This document shows positions 8,357 through 15,503 of a stretch of DNA of 48,534 nt, one piece after another. Both the position numbers and the translations under genes were made by a program. Origin of the DNA: CAYILR01 sp964364175. Its GTDB lineage: Bacteria; Bdellovibrionota; UBA1018. The stretch spans positions 1 to 48,534 of the forward strand of contig CAYILR010000034.1 of the NCBI GenBank assembly GCA_964364175.1, read 5' to 3'. The notes below the pieces were generated by a model, which did no database searches, had not been told where the DNA came from, and saw nothing but the letters and a program-made list of their open reading frames with translations. Numbering within the stretch: the stretch's first letter is position 1; every line of letters begins with the position of its first letter.

Positions 8357-9144
8357 GTCAGTTCTTCCGCACGCTTTGTATCATCAACTTCGCTCAGTTC
8401 CAAGGCGCCACGCATGGGGCCACTTTTGGGAAATGAGGAGCGAAGCATCTTGCGCCTGTGAGCGAAGGTGGTTTTAAGCAGCTTTTGCCAACGCACGCGG
8501 GAAACTTCATCGGGTAATTGAATCCGAGGAGTGGTCCGAGGTCTGAGAATAACAACTTCTGAATCCACTTTGGGCGGGGGAATGAATGCTTTCGGAGGAA
8601 CATGAACCAGCTTTTCGACATCCCAAATATTCTGAATCCAAACTGACAGACTACCCCATGCGTGTGTTCTCGGCTGAGCTCTCACTCTTTGAGCGACTTC
8701 GGCCTGAAACATGAGAACCATAGCTGGAATGACCTGGGGGAATTGAGCCAAACGAGTCAGGATCGCTGTCCCCACGGAATAAGGCAGATTCGAAACTACG
8801 ACGAGAGACTCCCAGGGTTTGCCGTCCACCAGGAGCCAGCGATCATCGGGAAGCTCCAGGAAATCCTCCTCTTCCACACGAATATTCCAATTCACTCGAG
8901 CCTGAGCTGCAAAATGCCGGTCTTTTTCACAGACAAAAAACTGAAGTGGATCTGCGCCAGTCCGATTTCCGGACATGAGTTCCAGCAAAGGTTCCGTGAT
9001 GGCTCCCTTGCCTGGGCCGATTTCCATCAAAGCTCTAGCATGGGTGCGATCGCATTCCGACAAAGCCGTTTCAGCGATCAAACGAGTGATCGCTGTATCT
9101 CTGAGAAAGTGCTGACCAAAAGCTTTGCGTTTATTGAATGGCAT
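8299..9144 (-). CDS. rsmA: 16S rRNA (adenine1518-N6/adenine1519-N6)-dimethyltransferase
   Basis: RsmA (KsgA) dimethylates two adjacent adenines in the 3' terminal hairpin of 16S rRNA, a late check in small-subunit assembly. The protein has 281 residues, usual for the family. It starts with the typical KAFGQHFLRD, followed by SAM motif I EIGPGKGAITEPL (about 42-54), the catalytic motif IV SNLPYSVGTAIL, then FQAEVAQRV and the C-terminal VPPKAFIPPPKVDS. It begins 8 bp after the tsaD stop and is followed by the overlapping FadL-like gene. The tsaD-rsmA pairing links two translation-fidelity enzymes. Confidence 0.95.
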   Translation of the reverse strand: MPFNKRKAFGQHFLRDTAITRLIAETALSECDRTHARALMEIGPGKGAITEPLLELMSGNRTGADPLQFFVCEKDRHFAAQARVNWNIRVEEEDFLELPDDRWLLVDGKPWESLVVVSNLPYSVGTAILTRLAQFPQVIPAMVLMFQAEVAQRVRAQPRTHAWGSLSVWIQNIWDVEKLVHVPPKAFIPPPKVDSEVVILRPRTTPRIQLPDEVSRVRWQKLLKTTFAHRRKMLRSSFPKSGPMRGALELSEVDDTKRAEELTWEDWSQLFLALQKVESAS

Positions 9145-9152
9145 GGGGTGGG

Positions 9153-10238
9153 TTATGTTTCCGGATGTGCATGAGCGCTGATCGTCAGCAGCTTTTCGCC
9201 CTGAAGAGCGTGGCCCTGCCGAAATCGATAAGCCCCTACAGCCGCGATCATCGCAGCATTGTCGGTCGCATACTTCATTTGTGGAAAAATCGGCTCGGTT
9301 TGCAGCCCGATTCGTGGCCCATCTTCGACGAGACGAGCCCGCAAGCGACTATTTGCGGAAACCCCCCCGACAATAGCCAGGGATTGGCATCCATGATTTT
9401 GAATCGCCAAACCAATTTTTAAAATCAGCACATCCACAATGGCCTCTTGGACCGAGGCACAGAAATCCGAAAGCCGAGATTCAAGCTCACCTGATTTTCT
9501 GAGTTTCTCGGCTTGGAGTGCTGCCGCGGTCTTGAGTCCGCTGAACGAAAAATCAGGGACGGATTTTTGCGGAAGTGCTCGCGGAAACGCAAATGCGTTG
9601 ATTTTTCCTTTTCCCTCGATTGCTTTGCGATCAATCCATGCTCCACCCGGATACGAAAACCCCAGGAGCTTGGCGATTTTATCAAAAGCCTCACCCGCCG
9701 CGTCGTCACGTGATCGCGCTACACAGGATCGACTGAGAAAATCCAATGGCCAAAGCTCGGGATAGGTTTTCATCACGTACAAATTGGTATGCCCCCCCGA
9801 AACCACTGCCACCAGCATGGGAAATTCGATTTTAGGTGCTGGGGCGTCCAGAAAAATACTTGCGATGTGACCTTCCAAGTGGTGCACAGGAATCAGTGGT
9901 TTTTGCAAAGCATAGGCCAAGGATTTTGCGGTGCTGACCCCTACCAACAGCGCTCCCACCAACCCAGGACGATTGGTGACAGCCACTGCCGACAGATCTT
10001 GCCAATTGATCTTAGCTTCTCGAATCGCCTGGTCGATCATGGGCTGAATGCTCTCGAGATGATTGCGAGAAGCGACTTCGGGTACCACCCCACCATAGGG
10101 CTGATGAAGCGGAATCTGCGAATAAGTCGCCAAACTCAAAACCTCTAGGCGACTCGATTTTGAGGTGTTTTCATGCAGCACTACCGATGCGCTACATTCG
10201 TCACACGAGGATTCAATGCCGAGAATCAATGACTTCAC
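9153..10238 (-). CDS. tsaD: tRNA N6-threonylcarbamoyladenosine synthase subunit TsaD
   Basis: TsaD (Gcp/YgjD) transfers the threonylcarbamoyl group to A37 of ANN-decoding tRNAs. The ASKHA-fold markers are present: ILGIESSCDE at the N-terminus, the HHLEGH metal site (His120 and His124), VSGGHTNLYVM, and the C-terminal ATDNAAMIAAVGAYRF. The length of 361 is slightly long for the family. The usual SCDET reads SCDEC here. The start is a GTG that overlaps the TGA of the small palindromic ORF upstream (GTGA); a TTG three codons later is the alternative. No Shine-Dalgarno lies before it, so translation probably relies on coupling. The partners TsaB, TsaC and TsaE are not in the window. Confidence 0.95.
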   Translation of the reverse strand: MKSLILGIESSCDECSASVVLHENTSKSSRLEVLSLATYSQIPLHQPYGGVVPEVASRNHLESIQPMIDQAIREAKINWQDLSAVAVTNRPGLVGALLVGVSTAKSLAYALQKPLIPVHHLEGHIASIFLDAPAPKIEFPMLVAVVSGGHTNLYVMKTYPELWPLDFLSRSCVARSRDDAAGEAFDKIAKLLGFSYPGGAWIDRKAIEGKGKINAFAFPRALPQKSVPDFSFSGLKTAAALQAEKLRKSGELESRLSDFCASVQEAIVDVLILKIGLAIQNHGCQSLAIVGGVSANSRLRARLVEDGPRIGLQTEPIFPQMKYATDNAAMIAAVGAYRFRQGHALQGEKLLTISAHAHPET

Positions 10239-10405
10239 AGGCTGCTACTAAGGGGACCATCAGTATGTCGACTTCGGCGCGCAGATTTCGAGGCTATTTG
10301 AATTCGACGATTGAGAAAAAGGCGAGAGATAGTAGAACTATTTCGAGTCTTTTTCGATTGAGTCGAATTCAAATAGACCGGAAGATGCGATGCCCAAGTC
10401 GACAT
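10235..10405 (-). CDS. 56-residue basic ORF inside a palindrome, coupled to tsaD
   Basis: This ORF of 56 codons is too short for usual gene finders. It has AAGGAG 9 nt before its ATG, with the Shine-Dalgarno overlapping the cpoB stop codon, and its TGA overlaps the tsaD GTG by 4 bp. Its placement is that of a translated operon gene. The product is Ser/Arg/Lys-rich, with no signal peptide, no membrane span and no family I recognise. Nearly the whole ORF is an inverted repeat, so the opposite strand carries a similar ORF (10265-10438) with AAGGGG 9 nt before its ATG, and the two peptides share segments such as YLNST and SRHTDG. It may be a real small protein, a leader peptide that couples tsaD, or the product of a palindromic element. 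Confidence 0.5.
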   Translation of the reverse strand: MSTWASHLPVYLNSTQSKKTRNSSTISRLFLNRRIQIASKSARRSRHTDGPLSSSL

Positions 10406-10423
10406 ACTGATGGTCTCCTTAGT
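10247..10423. repeat. 177-bp gapless two-fold palindrome between cpoB and tsaD
   Basis: Two 87-nt arms flank a 3-nt centre (AGA, 10334-10336) and align without any gap, 64 of 87 positions being complementary. The outer 28 positions match at 27, with one G-T pair. Another perfect 15-bp block is at 10294-10308/10362-10376, a 7-bp block at 10315-10321/10349-10355, and the centre is closed by ATAGT/ACTAT. RNA from either strand would fold into a long rod. No obvious target-site duplication flanks it and no second copy was noticed in this window. It has no U-tract and is not an ordinary terminator. Confidence 0.9.
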
Positions 10424-11138
10424 TCCTTTTCACTTTGAGTTTGGCGCGCTTGGCCTCAGTGGACTTGGGGAATTTTTCAATCAACTCTTGAAAAAAGCTG
10501 CGCGCATCGTCTTTCATCCCCATCGCTTCGAAAGAAAGCCCGATTTTATAGAGAGCCGTCGTCATGTATTTGGAGCGGCTGTATTTTTCCGGAAATTTTG
10601 AAAAATCCACGATCGCTTTTTTGTAATGTTTTTGTTGATAATAGCAATCTCCACGCAGGTAGAATGCTTCTTCGGCGTGCTTTGGATTAGCGGCGGTCAG
10701 ATATTTATCCAGGTTTCCGATGGCATCTTCGCAGTTTCCTGCTTCGTACTGTTGTTTAGCCTCTTCAAAAAAAGCAGGATTTTCGGTACTCGCACTGCCC
10801 TGCAGTTTTTTGATCGCATCCATCATCACGAGTTGGTTTCTCTCGAGTTCCTGAACGCGATCCTGTGCCTTGCGAAATGCCTCGTCATCAGTCACGCTGG
10901 GGGGTTTTTTCTCTTTGTTGGCTCTTTCGATGTCTTCAATTCGCCCCGTCATGCGTGTGATTTCGCCCTTGAGCTCATCGACGGCATAGTTGCCCTCGCG
11001 CTCCTCTTTTTCTACTTTTTCATTTTTCTCAGCTTCTTCGTTTTCGTGCTTCAGTTGCGCTCGTGTTTTCAAACAGGAGGTCGCGCAGAATGTCAAAACC
11101 GTGAGTCCTAAAAAGACGGTGAAATTCGAACGTTTCAT
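10419..11138 (-). CDS. CpoB/YbgF-like coiled-coil TPR lipoprotein
   Basis: A 239-residue lipoprotein. The lipobox is ATSC (Cys22) after a hydrophobic signal sequence. A highly charged Glu/Lys stretch follows (about 30-70), then a predicted coiled coil (to about 115), and finally TPR repeats (about 125-239) with AEEAFYLRGDCYYQQKHYKKAI and related helices. This matches the architecture of YbgF/CpoB, the periplasmic TPR protein encoded next to pal that links cell-wall synthesis with Tol-Pal constriction. It lies two genes downstream of pal in the same operon, which supports the call. Classical CpoB is soluble; a lipidated form differs from the E. coli protein. No tolA, B, Q or R is visible here. 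Confidence 0.75.
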   Translation of the reverse strand: MKRSNFTVFLGLTVLTFCATSCLKTRAQLKHENEEAEKNEKVEKEEREGNYAVDELKGEITRMTGRIEDIERANKEKKPPSVTDDEAFRKAQDRVQELERNQLVMMDAIKKLQGSASTENPAFFEEAKQQYEAGNCEDAIGNLDKYLTAANPKHAEEAFYLRGDCYYQQKHYKKAIVDFSKFPEKYSRSKYMTTALYKIGLSFEAMGMKDDARSFFQELIEKFPKSTEAKRAKLKVKRN

Positions 11139-11186
11139 AAAATAATACTAACCTCTTTTGATTTGAATTGCCACGCCCTCATCACA

Positions 11187-11726
11187 TCATCGTGTTGGAG
11201 CGGGCGGCACTCCTGGGGCAGTTGGCGCTGTTGGCGCACCGGTTGCTGCTGGGGGCGTTTGCTGATCCTTCATGATCGATTCAGCCGATTTGCCCTGCGG
11301 AGATGGATAAGCATAAGGCTCCGAAGACCCGCCCATCGGCGCGTCGGGGGGAGGTGGCGGAATAATGGAAGCACCCGTATCAGCCAATGGATCAGAAATC
11401 GGGGTCTCGCTTCGGATTCCACCATTACGAATGGACTCGAACTCGGCCTGCTCAGCATAATACCTGGCCTTAGTCGCGTACTCGTCTGCAAGATTGAAAT
11501 TTTTAAGCTTGTACTCGTTCTTGGCTTTGAAAAACCATTCGTTGGCCTGCCGATAAAGCTCGGGGGCAAGCGTATCGGCGTTCACTTCATGCGCGGCTTT
11601 CAGCGCAGCTGAGGTATCCGACATTTCTTGAACCGGTCGGGTGGCTAATAGGGAGCAACCGACCAGAGAAAAGAGAACGGAAAGAATGAACGCACTCTGA
11701 ATCTGCAGCCTGAAAATGAATCTCAT
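11187..11726 (-). CDS. DUF4398-type lipoprotein
   Basis: A 179-residue lipoprotein with lipobox LVGC (Cys24). The middle part (about 40-110) is helical and matches the DUF4398 pattern: a helix with ELYRQANEWFFKAKNEY followed by FNLADEYATKARYYAEQAE. The last 65 residues are rich in Pro, Ala and Gly and probably disordered. Members of this family are often found beside OmpA/Pal-like genes, as here, between pal and the cpoB-like gene; their molecular role is unknown. The spacing of 22 bp to pal and 48 bp to the next gene suggests one operon. Confidence 0.65.
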   Translation of the reverse strand: MRFIFRLQIQSAFILSVLFSLVGCSLLATRPVQEMSDTSAALKAAHEVNADTLAPELYRQANEWFFKAKNEYKLKNFNLADEYATKARYYAEQAEFESIRNGGIRSETPISDPLADTGASIIPPPPPDAPMGGSSEPYAYPSPQGKSAESIMKDQQTPPAATGAPTAPTAPGVPPAPTR

Positions 11727-11748
11727 CTGCCTTCAGAATATAGTAGAA

Positions 11749-12255
11749 CTAGCGTGATGTAATGACAAAATTGGCTCTGCGATTTTTCGCAAATGCAGAT
11801 TCAGTCATAGCTGTATCTACCAGGCGCTCTTTGCCATAGCTGATGGTCGAAAGTCGGTCACCCGCAATGCCCTGGTCTTCGAGGTACTTTTTCACGATGC
11901 TGGCACGTTTTTCACCGAGCGCGATGTTGTATTGAATCCCTCCGCGCTGATCGCAATGACCTTCGACTTGAACGCGAGCACTGGGTTTGTCTTTCAGCAC
12001 CTTTGCGTTTCCTTTGAGAACTTCTTTGGAATGTGAATCGAGTGCGAACGAGTCGTAGGCAAAATTCACGGTTTGCAAACCGAGGGCTTTACCAGAATCT
12101 GAATCCCCCAGAGCCTCTTCTTGAATCGCAGTAGTGGGAGAAGCTAAATCGCTTTCATCGGTGGTTGCTTTTTTAGAGCTGCAGCCTTGAAAAGCCAATC
12201 CGCTCACGATGAGTCCAAGAATTAAAATTTTATTGAGATGTGTGTTGAGTTTCAT
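11749..12255 (-). CDS. pal: Peptidoglycan-associated lipoprotein Pal
   Basis: Pal anchors the outer membrane to peptidoglycan and is the end point of the Tol-Pal system. The signal peptide ends in a lipobox (AFQGC, then SSKK). The C-terminal OmpA-like domain carries the diaminopimelate-binding region VQVEGHCDQRGG and NIALGEKRASIVKKYL, with the usual final segment NRRANFVI. The length (168 residues) is normal. An in-frame ATG 9 bp upstream exists but falls inside the predicted -10 box, so I prefer the second ATG. It is the first gene of the minus-strand run through cpoB, tsaD and rsmA. Confidence 0.92.
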   Translation of the reverse strand: MKLNTHLNKILILGLIVSGLAFQGCSSKKATTDESDLASPTTAIQEEALGDSDSGKALGLQTVNFAYDSFALDSHSKEVLKGNAKVLKDKPSARVQVEGHCDQRGGIQYNIALGEKRASIVKKYLEDQGIAGDRLSTISYGKERLVDTAMTESAFAKNRRANFVITSR

Positions 12256-12261
12256 TCCCTC

Positions 12262-12290
12262 CATATAGACAAGTTCGAAACATGATGCAA
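12262..12290 (-). promoter_or_regulatory. Candidate promoter of the pal operon
   Basis: TTGCAT and TATATG are separated by exactly 17 bp. The -10 ends 6 nt before the chosen pal ATG, so transcription would begin at about the first base of the start codon. The box matches are moderate (3/6 and 4/6). Confidence 0.4.
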
Positions 12291-12428
12291 GCGAGGATTT
12301 GAAAACACTTGCGATCCGGGTTTTGGACAGTGGATCCGAAAGCCGACTCTCAAAACGCCTTCCTTAGCCAATAGCTGGCACAGCTTTCGCACAGGCATGA
12401 ACCCAAGAAAGAAAGGAAACTCTTGATT

Positions 12429-12830
12429 ATGAGAGATGTAAATCGTGTATTTTTGATGGGCCGACTCGGCACAACCCCAGTCCTGCGAGAGACGAAAAAC
12501 GGGCTTCCCGTGACTCAATTCTCGCTGGCGACTCAACAAGGAACGGAGGAAACCCGGCAAACCGAATGGCATCGAATCGTCGTTTGGGGGAAGCACGGGC
12601 AAACTTGCGCCGAGCACTTGAGCAAAGGGCAGCGTGTCTATGTGGAGGGGAATATTCGCAGCCACAGTTACAGCGGAAAGGATGGACTGAAGAAAATCTC
12701 CTACGAGATTCATGCGGACCAGGTCAATTTCCTGGACCGACCGTTGAAGCGGAATGTGACGGAAGAACAGAGGGCCTCTTCCGTAGTCCATGAAGCGATG
12801 GAGGAGGTCGCTTCCGAAATGACTCATTAA
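12429..12830 (+). CDS. ssb: Single-stranded DNA-binding protein (OB fold)
   Basis: A 133-residue SSB-type OB-fold protein. It begins RDVNRVFLMGRLGTTPVLRETKNG, continues with VTQFSLAT, then the typical TEWHRIVVWGKHGQTCAEHLSKGQRVYVEGNI segment and closes the fold at SYEIHADQV. SSB binds and protects single-stranded DNA in replication and repair. The usual acidic C-terminal tip (DDIPF-like), which recruits partner proteins, is absent: the tail ends EVASEMTH. It may therefore be an accessory paralogue. An AAGGA ribosome-binding site precedes both the ATG (11 nt) and an in-frame TTG 6 bp earlier, so the start is slightly uncertain. It is transcribed divergently from pal. Confidence 0.88.
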   Translation: MRDVNRVFLMGRLGTTPVLRETKNGLPVTQFSLATQQGTEETRQTEWHRIVVWGKHGQTCAEHLSKGQRVYVEGNIRSHSYSGKDGLKKISYEIHADQVNFLDRPLKRNVTEEQRASSVVHEAMEEVASEMTH

Positions 12831-12855
12831 GCCAACCAGTTTGGTGAATAAATCT

Positions 12856-12874
12856 GGCCAAGGAAGGCCTTTTT
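12856..12874 (+). terminator. Weak intrinsic terminator after ssb
   Basis: GGCC pairs with GGCC over a 6-nt loop and is followed by TTTTTATTT. The four-base stem is short, so termination may be partial. The following gene starts 31 nt downstream. Confidence 0.3.
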
Positions 12875-12904
12875 ATTTCCTCGGAAATTACCGAACTGTC
12901 AGAC

Positions 12905-14950
12905 ATGGTCGGGTTTCTAAAAATCCAAGCGGTTTTTGTCATTTTTTTGACTATGCTCTCAAACGTACAGCTAGCTCATGGGGAAAATGGCACTCCTGCT
13001 ACCAGCTTCGATCCAGTTCGCCGTCTTGCTGATCAATCCAATATCATTTCAAAAGCCGTCAACCCCTACAATGGAGAATATGAAACTACCCCGGAGCAAA
13101 CTCAGGGGATGGTGAACAGCAGTCACATCGACAATGCACTCGACGAACTCGATCGTGCTGCAGCTAGCGGCTCCACATGTCCCGGGGGATGTTCGACACT
13201 GCCCAAAAAAACGCTGATGGCCTGTGAAAAATTAAGAGCTGGGCATCCGTATCGACTCGAAATGCTGGCCAGATACAGTAGCCAAAGCGCACCGGAACGG
13301 AACTACAGCGACCGAGAATTTGAGACCTGCAACAGCGCAAAAATGGACACCACGACGTTCGCGCGTTGCAAGCGCGACACTGCTGACCGCGATCGTCTCA
13401 TCAAAATCACAAAACAAACTGATCTCGATCAAGCTCTGCAACAAATGGGGAAAGCCAGAAGCACGGAAGAAATCATCGACTTCACTGCGAAAATGGGACG
13501 TTTGATGGAGAGAAAAATTTACGACGTGGAAAGAAACAAGGAAATGATCGGCGCCGAAGGGGGAATTAGCGGCCTGCAACTTCTCGAAGCTCTGCGCACA
13601 AACGGTACAGCGGGTGTTTGCAGAGACATGGCACTTTTTCAATCTCAAATGATTGAGCAAATGGGCAAACAACAAGGTCTGAAAGGATATGTAAGTGCCT
13701 TTGCAACGACCGGTCCCAATTTTCACACTACGGTTTTAGTCGAAGACACCCGCCATCCAGGAACTTCATACGTCATGAACTACGGCAAAACTGGAAAAGA
13801 AACCGATGGTTCTGGAACGATGGCACGCTCACAAGCTCATTCGATTCCCAACACGGGAATCAAAATGCGGATTTTTGGAAGCGATGGCAGGATGGTCAAT
13901 GTATCAGACTCTTTGCTGGGCGCATTCCTGCATGAAGTGGTCGGAGCAGAAGCAGATCCCACCTCTCGAGCCAGAATTGGCGCGGTCCGGTTTCAAATCG
14001 GGGACGATCCTTGCAATACTTTTACTCTTGCCACCGGCCAGTTGGAGGACGGGACTCGGGTTTCAACACTCTCCTACGTCCTCGAAGCAAAAACCAAAAC
14101 TTCAACACACCGATTGACCTTTGCGCTCTCGTCGGGCCAAACACCTACCCAAACTGAAAATCTCGACTTTCAAAGTCTTCTTGTACGATACGATGGGATC
14201 AAACAACTCATTCGTGCGAATGGAACACGCTGGGGCCTGACATCCGATTTGCAGGGAGTTCTCGAAGGGTACGTTACCGGAGTCCAGGGAAAGCTAAATC
14301 GAGAGACTTCGACGCAAGACATGTTGGGATATTTGCATTCGGCCCAAATCCTAGAGGGATTGTCTCGCCGAGATCCCACGGTCATCCAAGCTTTTTTGGC
14401 CGATCCCGGTTCTCTTTCTTTCGGTGAATCTTCCACCACGCGAGGGGCAGCAATCGATGGGGACATGCAATTGATTCTACGCAATCGATTCCACATGCAG
14501 ATCCGCAATGGGACCGAGCTCGAAGCCTACGTCAACGCCTATGTTGAGCCGGGTCCAGTTTCAGTAAATACTATGGGATATGATCCCCGCCGATATCGTG
14601 CTTATTTAAACTTGCTCCGTTCCGGAGTTAAAATTCATCAAGACATTACGAATCGAATTTATTTTGAAGCACTCCTAGAAGTTACCCGGCAACAACCCAC
14701 AACCGTTCTCCGTTCGCGCGCCACGCTGGGATCCGATATGTGGCGTGTTTTTTATGAGAACACACAGGCGGCCCCGGGGCAAACACCCAGCATCATCAAC
14801 CCTGACAGCTTCATGACTCATCGAATTGGGGTCGAAGTTGGGGGCAGAGACCAACAGGTCCGTGGAGAAGTTTATCGACGCATTATTGACGGCAAAAAAG
14901 ATGACAACGTGCAAGTCGAGTACAGACAACGCATCGACTGGGGTCGCTAG
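12905..14950 (+). CDS. Exported protein with transglutaminase-like domain
   Basis: A 681-residue exported protein; the signal peptide ends near AHG-E (residue 26). Residues about 200-300 resemble a transglutaminase/cysteine-protease core. GVCRDMA places Cys239 at the start of a helix, FHTTVLVED gives His274 in a strand, and an Asn/Asp in the following strand (YVMNYGK) could complete the triad. A cluster of cysteines (92, 96, 107, 142, 155) suggests disulfides in the N-terminal region. From about residue 380 onward, alternating polar/hydrophobic strands end in VEYRQRIDWGR, which resembles an outer-membrane barrel or beta domain. I do not recognise the family. It could cross-link or cleave surface or periplasmic proteins; that is inference. 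It stands alone between ssb and the HD-GYP pair. Confidence 0.6.
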   Translation: MVGFLKIQAVFVIFLTMLSNVQLAHGENGTPATSFDPVRRLADQSNIISKAVNPYNGEYETTPEQTQGMVNSSHIDNALDELDRAAASGSTCPGGCSTLPKKTLMACEKLRAGHPYRLEMLARYSSQSAPERNYSDREFETCNSAKMDTTTFARCKRDTADRDRLIKITKQTDLDQALQQMGKARSTEEIIDFTAKMGRLMERKIYDVERNKEMIGAEGGISGLQLLEALRTNGTAGVCRDMALFQSQMIEQMGKQQGLKGYVSAFATTGPNFHTTVLVEDTRHPGTSYVMNYGKTGKETDGSGTMARSQAHSIPNTGIKMRIFGSDGRMVNVSDSLLGAFLHEVVGAEADPTSRARIGAVRFQIGDDPCNTFTLATGQLEDGTRVSTLSYVLEAKTKTSTHRLTFALSSGQTPTQTENLDFQSLLVRYDGIKQLIRANGTRWGLTSDLQGVLEGYVTGVQGKLNRETSTQDMLGYLHSAQILEGLSRRDPTVIQAFLADPGSLSFGESSTTRGAAIDGDMQLILRNRFHMQIRNGTELEAYVNAYVEPGPVSVNTMGYDPRRYRAYLNLLRSGVKIHQDITNRIYFEALLEVTRQQPTTVLRSRATLGSDMWRVFYENTQAAPGQTPSIINPDSFMTHRIGVEVGGRDQQVRGEVYRRIIDGKKDDNVQVEYRQRIDWGR

Positions 14951-15080
14951 GCACAATCCAGCTATTAAGAATTGCCGGGTAGCAACCGACACGGTTTATG
15001 TAAGCCACAGCCTGTGGCGAACAAACTAGGTGAGACGCAAGGACGCGACGACCTTTGGAAATTATAAAAAGGAGGAAAAC
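14951..15080 (+). promoter_or_regulatory. Structured leader before the FlgT-like/HD-GYP pair (possible c-di-GMP riboswitch)
   Basis: This 130-nt non-coding stretch has a stable hairpin (GCCACA-GCC-TGTGGC near 15003-15017), a GCCGGGTAGCAACCG segment and a GAGACGCAAGG segment, and ends in a strong AGGAGG ribosome-binding site. The GACGCAA piece and the GCCGGGT piece recall conserved parts of the GEMM-I c-di-GMP riboswitch, but their order is reversed and the second helix is not convincing. The downstream HD-GYP gene makes a c-di-GMP sensor plausible. It is a candidate structured leader only. Confidence 0.25.
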
Positions 15081-15503
15081 GTGTCAATTCGTCAAATTTT
15101 AATCACCCCCGCTTTGATGGTTCTGGTCCTAATCAGTTTGTGGTTTGGATGGAGCAAAGAAGCCTATTCTAGCGATGATTTCTTGGTCTACGGAATTCAA
15201 AATTCCCTCGATATGGGGAATCCGAACGAAGTACCCGTTCGAGACATTTTTGTCACGATGGGAGCAGCTCACGGATTGCGTCCCGGCAGCATCTTGGAAG
15301 TCATGCGCAAAGAACCGACTTATGACCTGATCAATGAGAAGCTACAACGAGATGTGACCTTTCCTTTCGCAACACTTAAAATCATTCACGTCGAAGCCAA
15401 CACTGCGGTAGCTCGATTGGACAAAATGAATCCAGCGGAGCAAACACCCAGCATCATTCCACCTTCAGTGATGGCAGGAGACCTTGTTCGAATCAAAAAA
15501 TGA
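15081..15503 (+). CDS. Membrane-anchored FlgT-C-like protein
   Basis: A protein of about 140 residues starting at a GTG 5 nt after AGGAGG; a longer reading from 15030 has no such site. An N-terminal hydrophobic segment (about 8-24) is a signal anchor or signal peptide, so the rest is periplasmic. The remainder resembles the C-terminal domain of FlgT-like proteins: VTMGAAHGLRPGSILEVMR, then FATLKIIHVEANTAVARL and a final GDLVRIKK, a small beta barrel also seen in other envelope proteins. The exact role is unknown. Its TGA overlaps the HD-GYP ATG (ATGA), so both are translated as a coupled pair. Confidence 0.6.
   Translation: MSIRQILITPALMVLVLISLWFGWSKEAYSSDDFLVYGIQNSLDMGNPNEVPVRDIFVTMGAAHGLRPGSILEVMRKEPTYDLINEKLQRDVTFPFATLKIIHVEANTAVARLDKMNPAEQTPSIIPPSVMAGDLVRIKK

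Noticed and set aside
10160..10264. Upstream part of the plus-strand frame running into the palindromic ORF
   Set aside because: It is antisense to tsaD without a ribosome-binding site; only the part from the ATG at 10265 has one.
12252..12827. 191-codon open frame opposite ssb
   Set aside because: It covers the ssb coding region and the pal promoter and has no domain.
14951..15080. tRNA or other known small RNA in the HD-GYP leader
   Set aside because: No cloverleaf, no T-loop consensus; only a short hairpin and riboswitch-like pieces.
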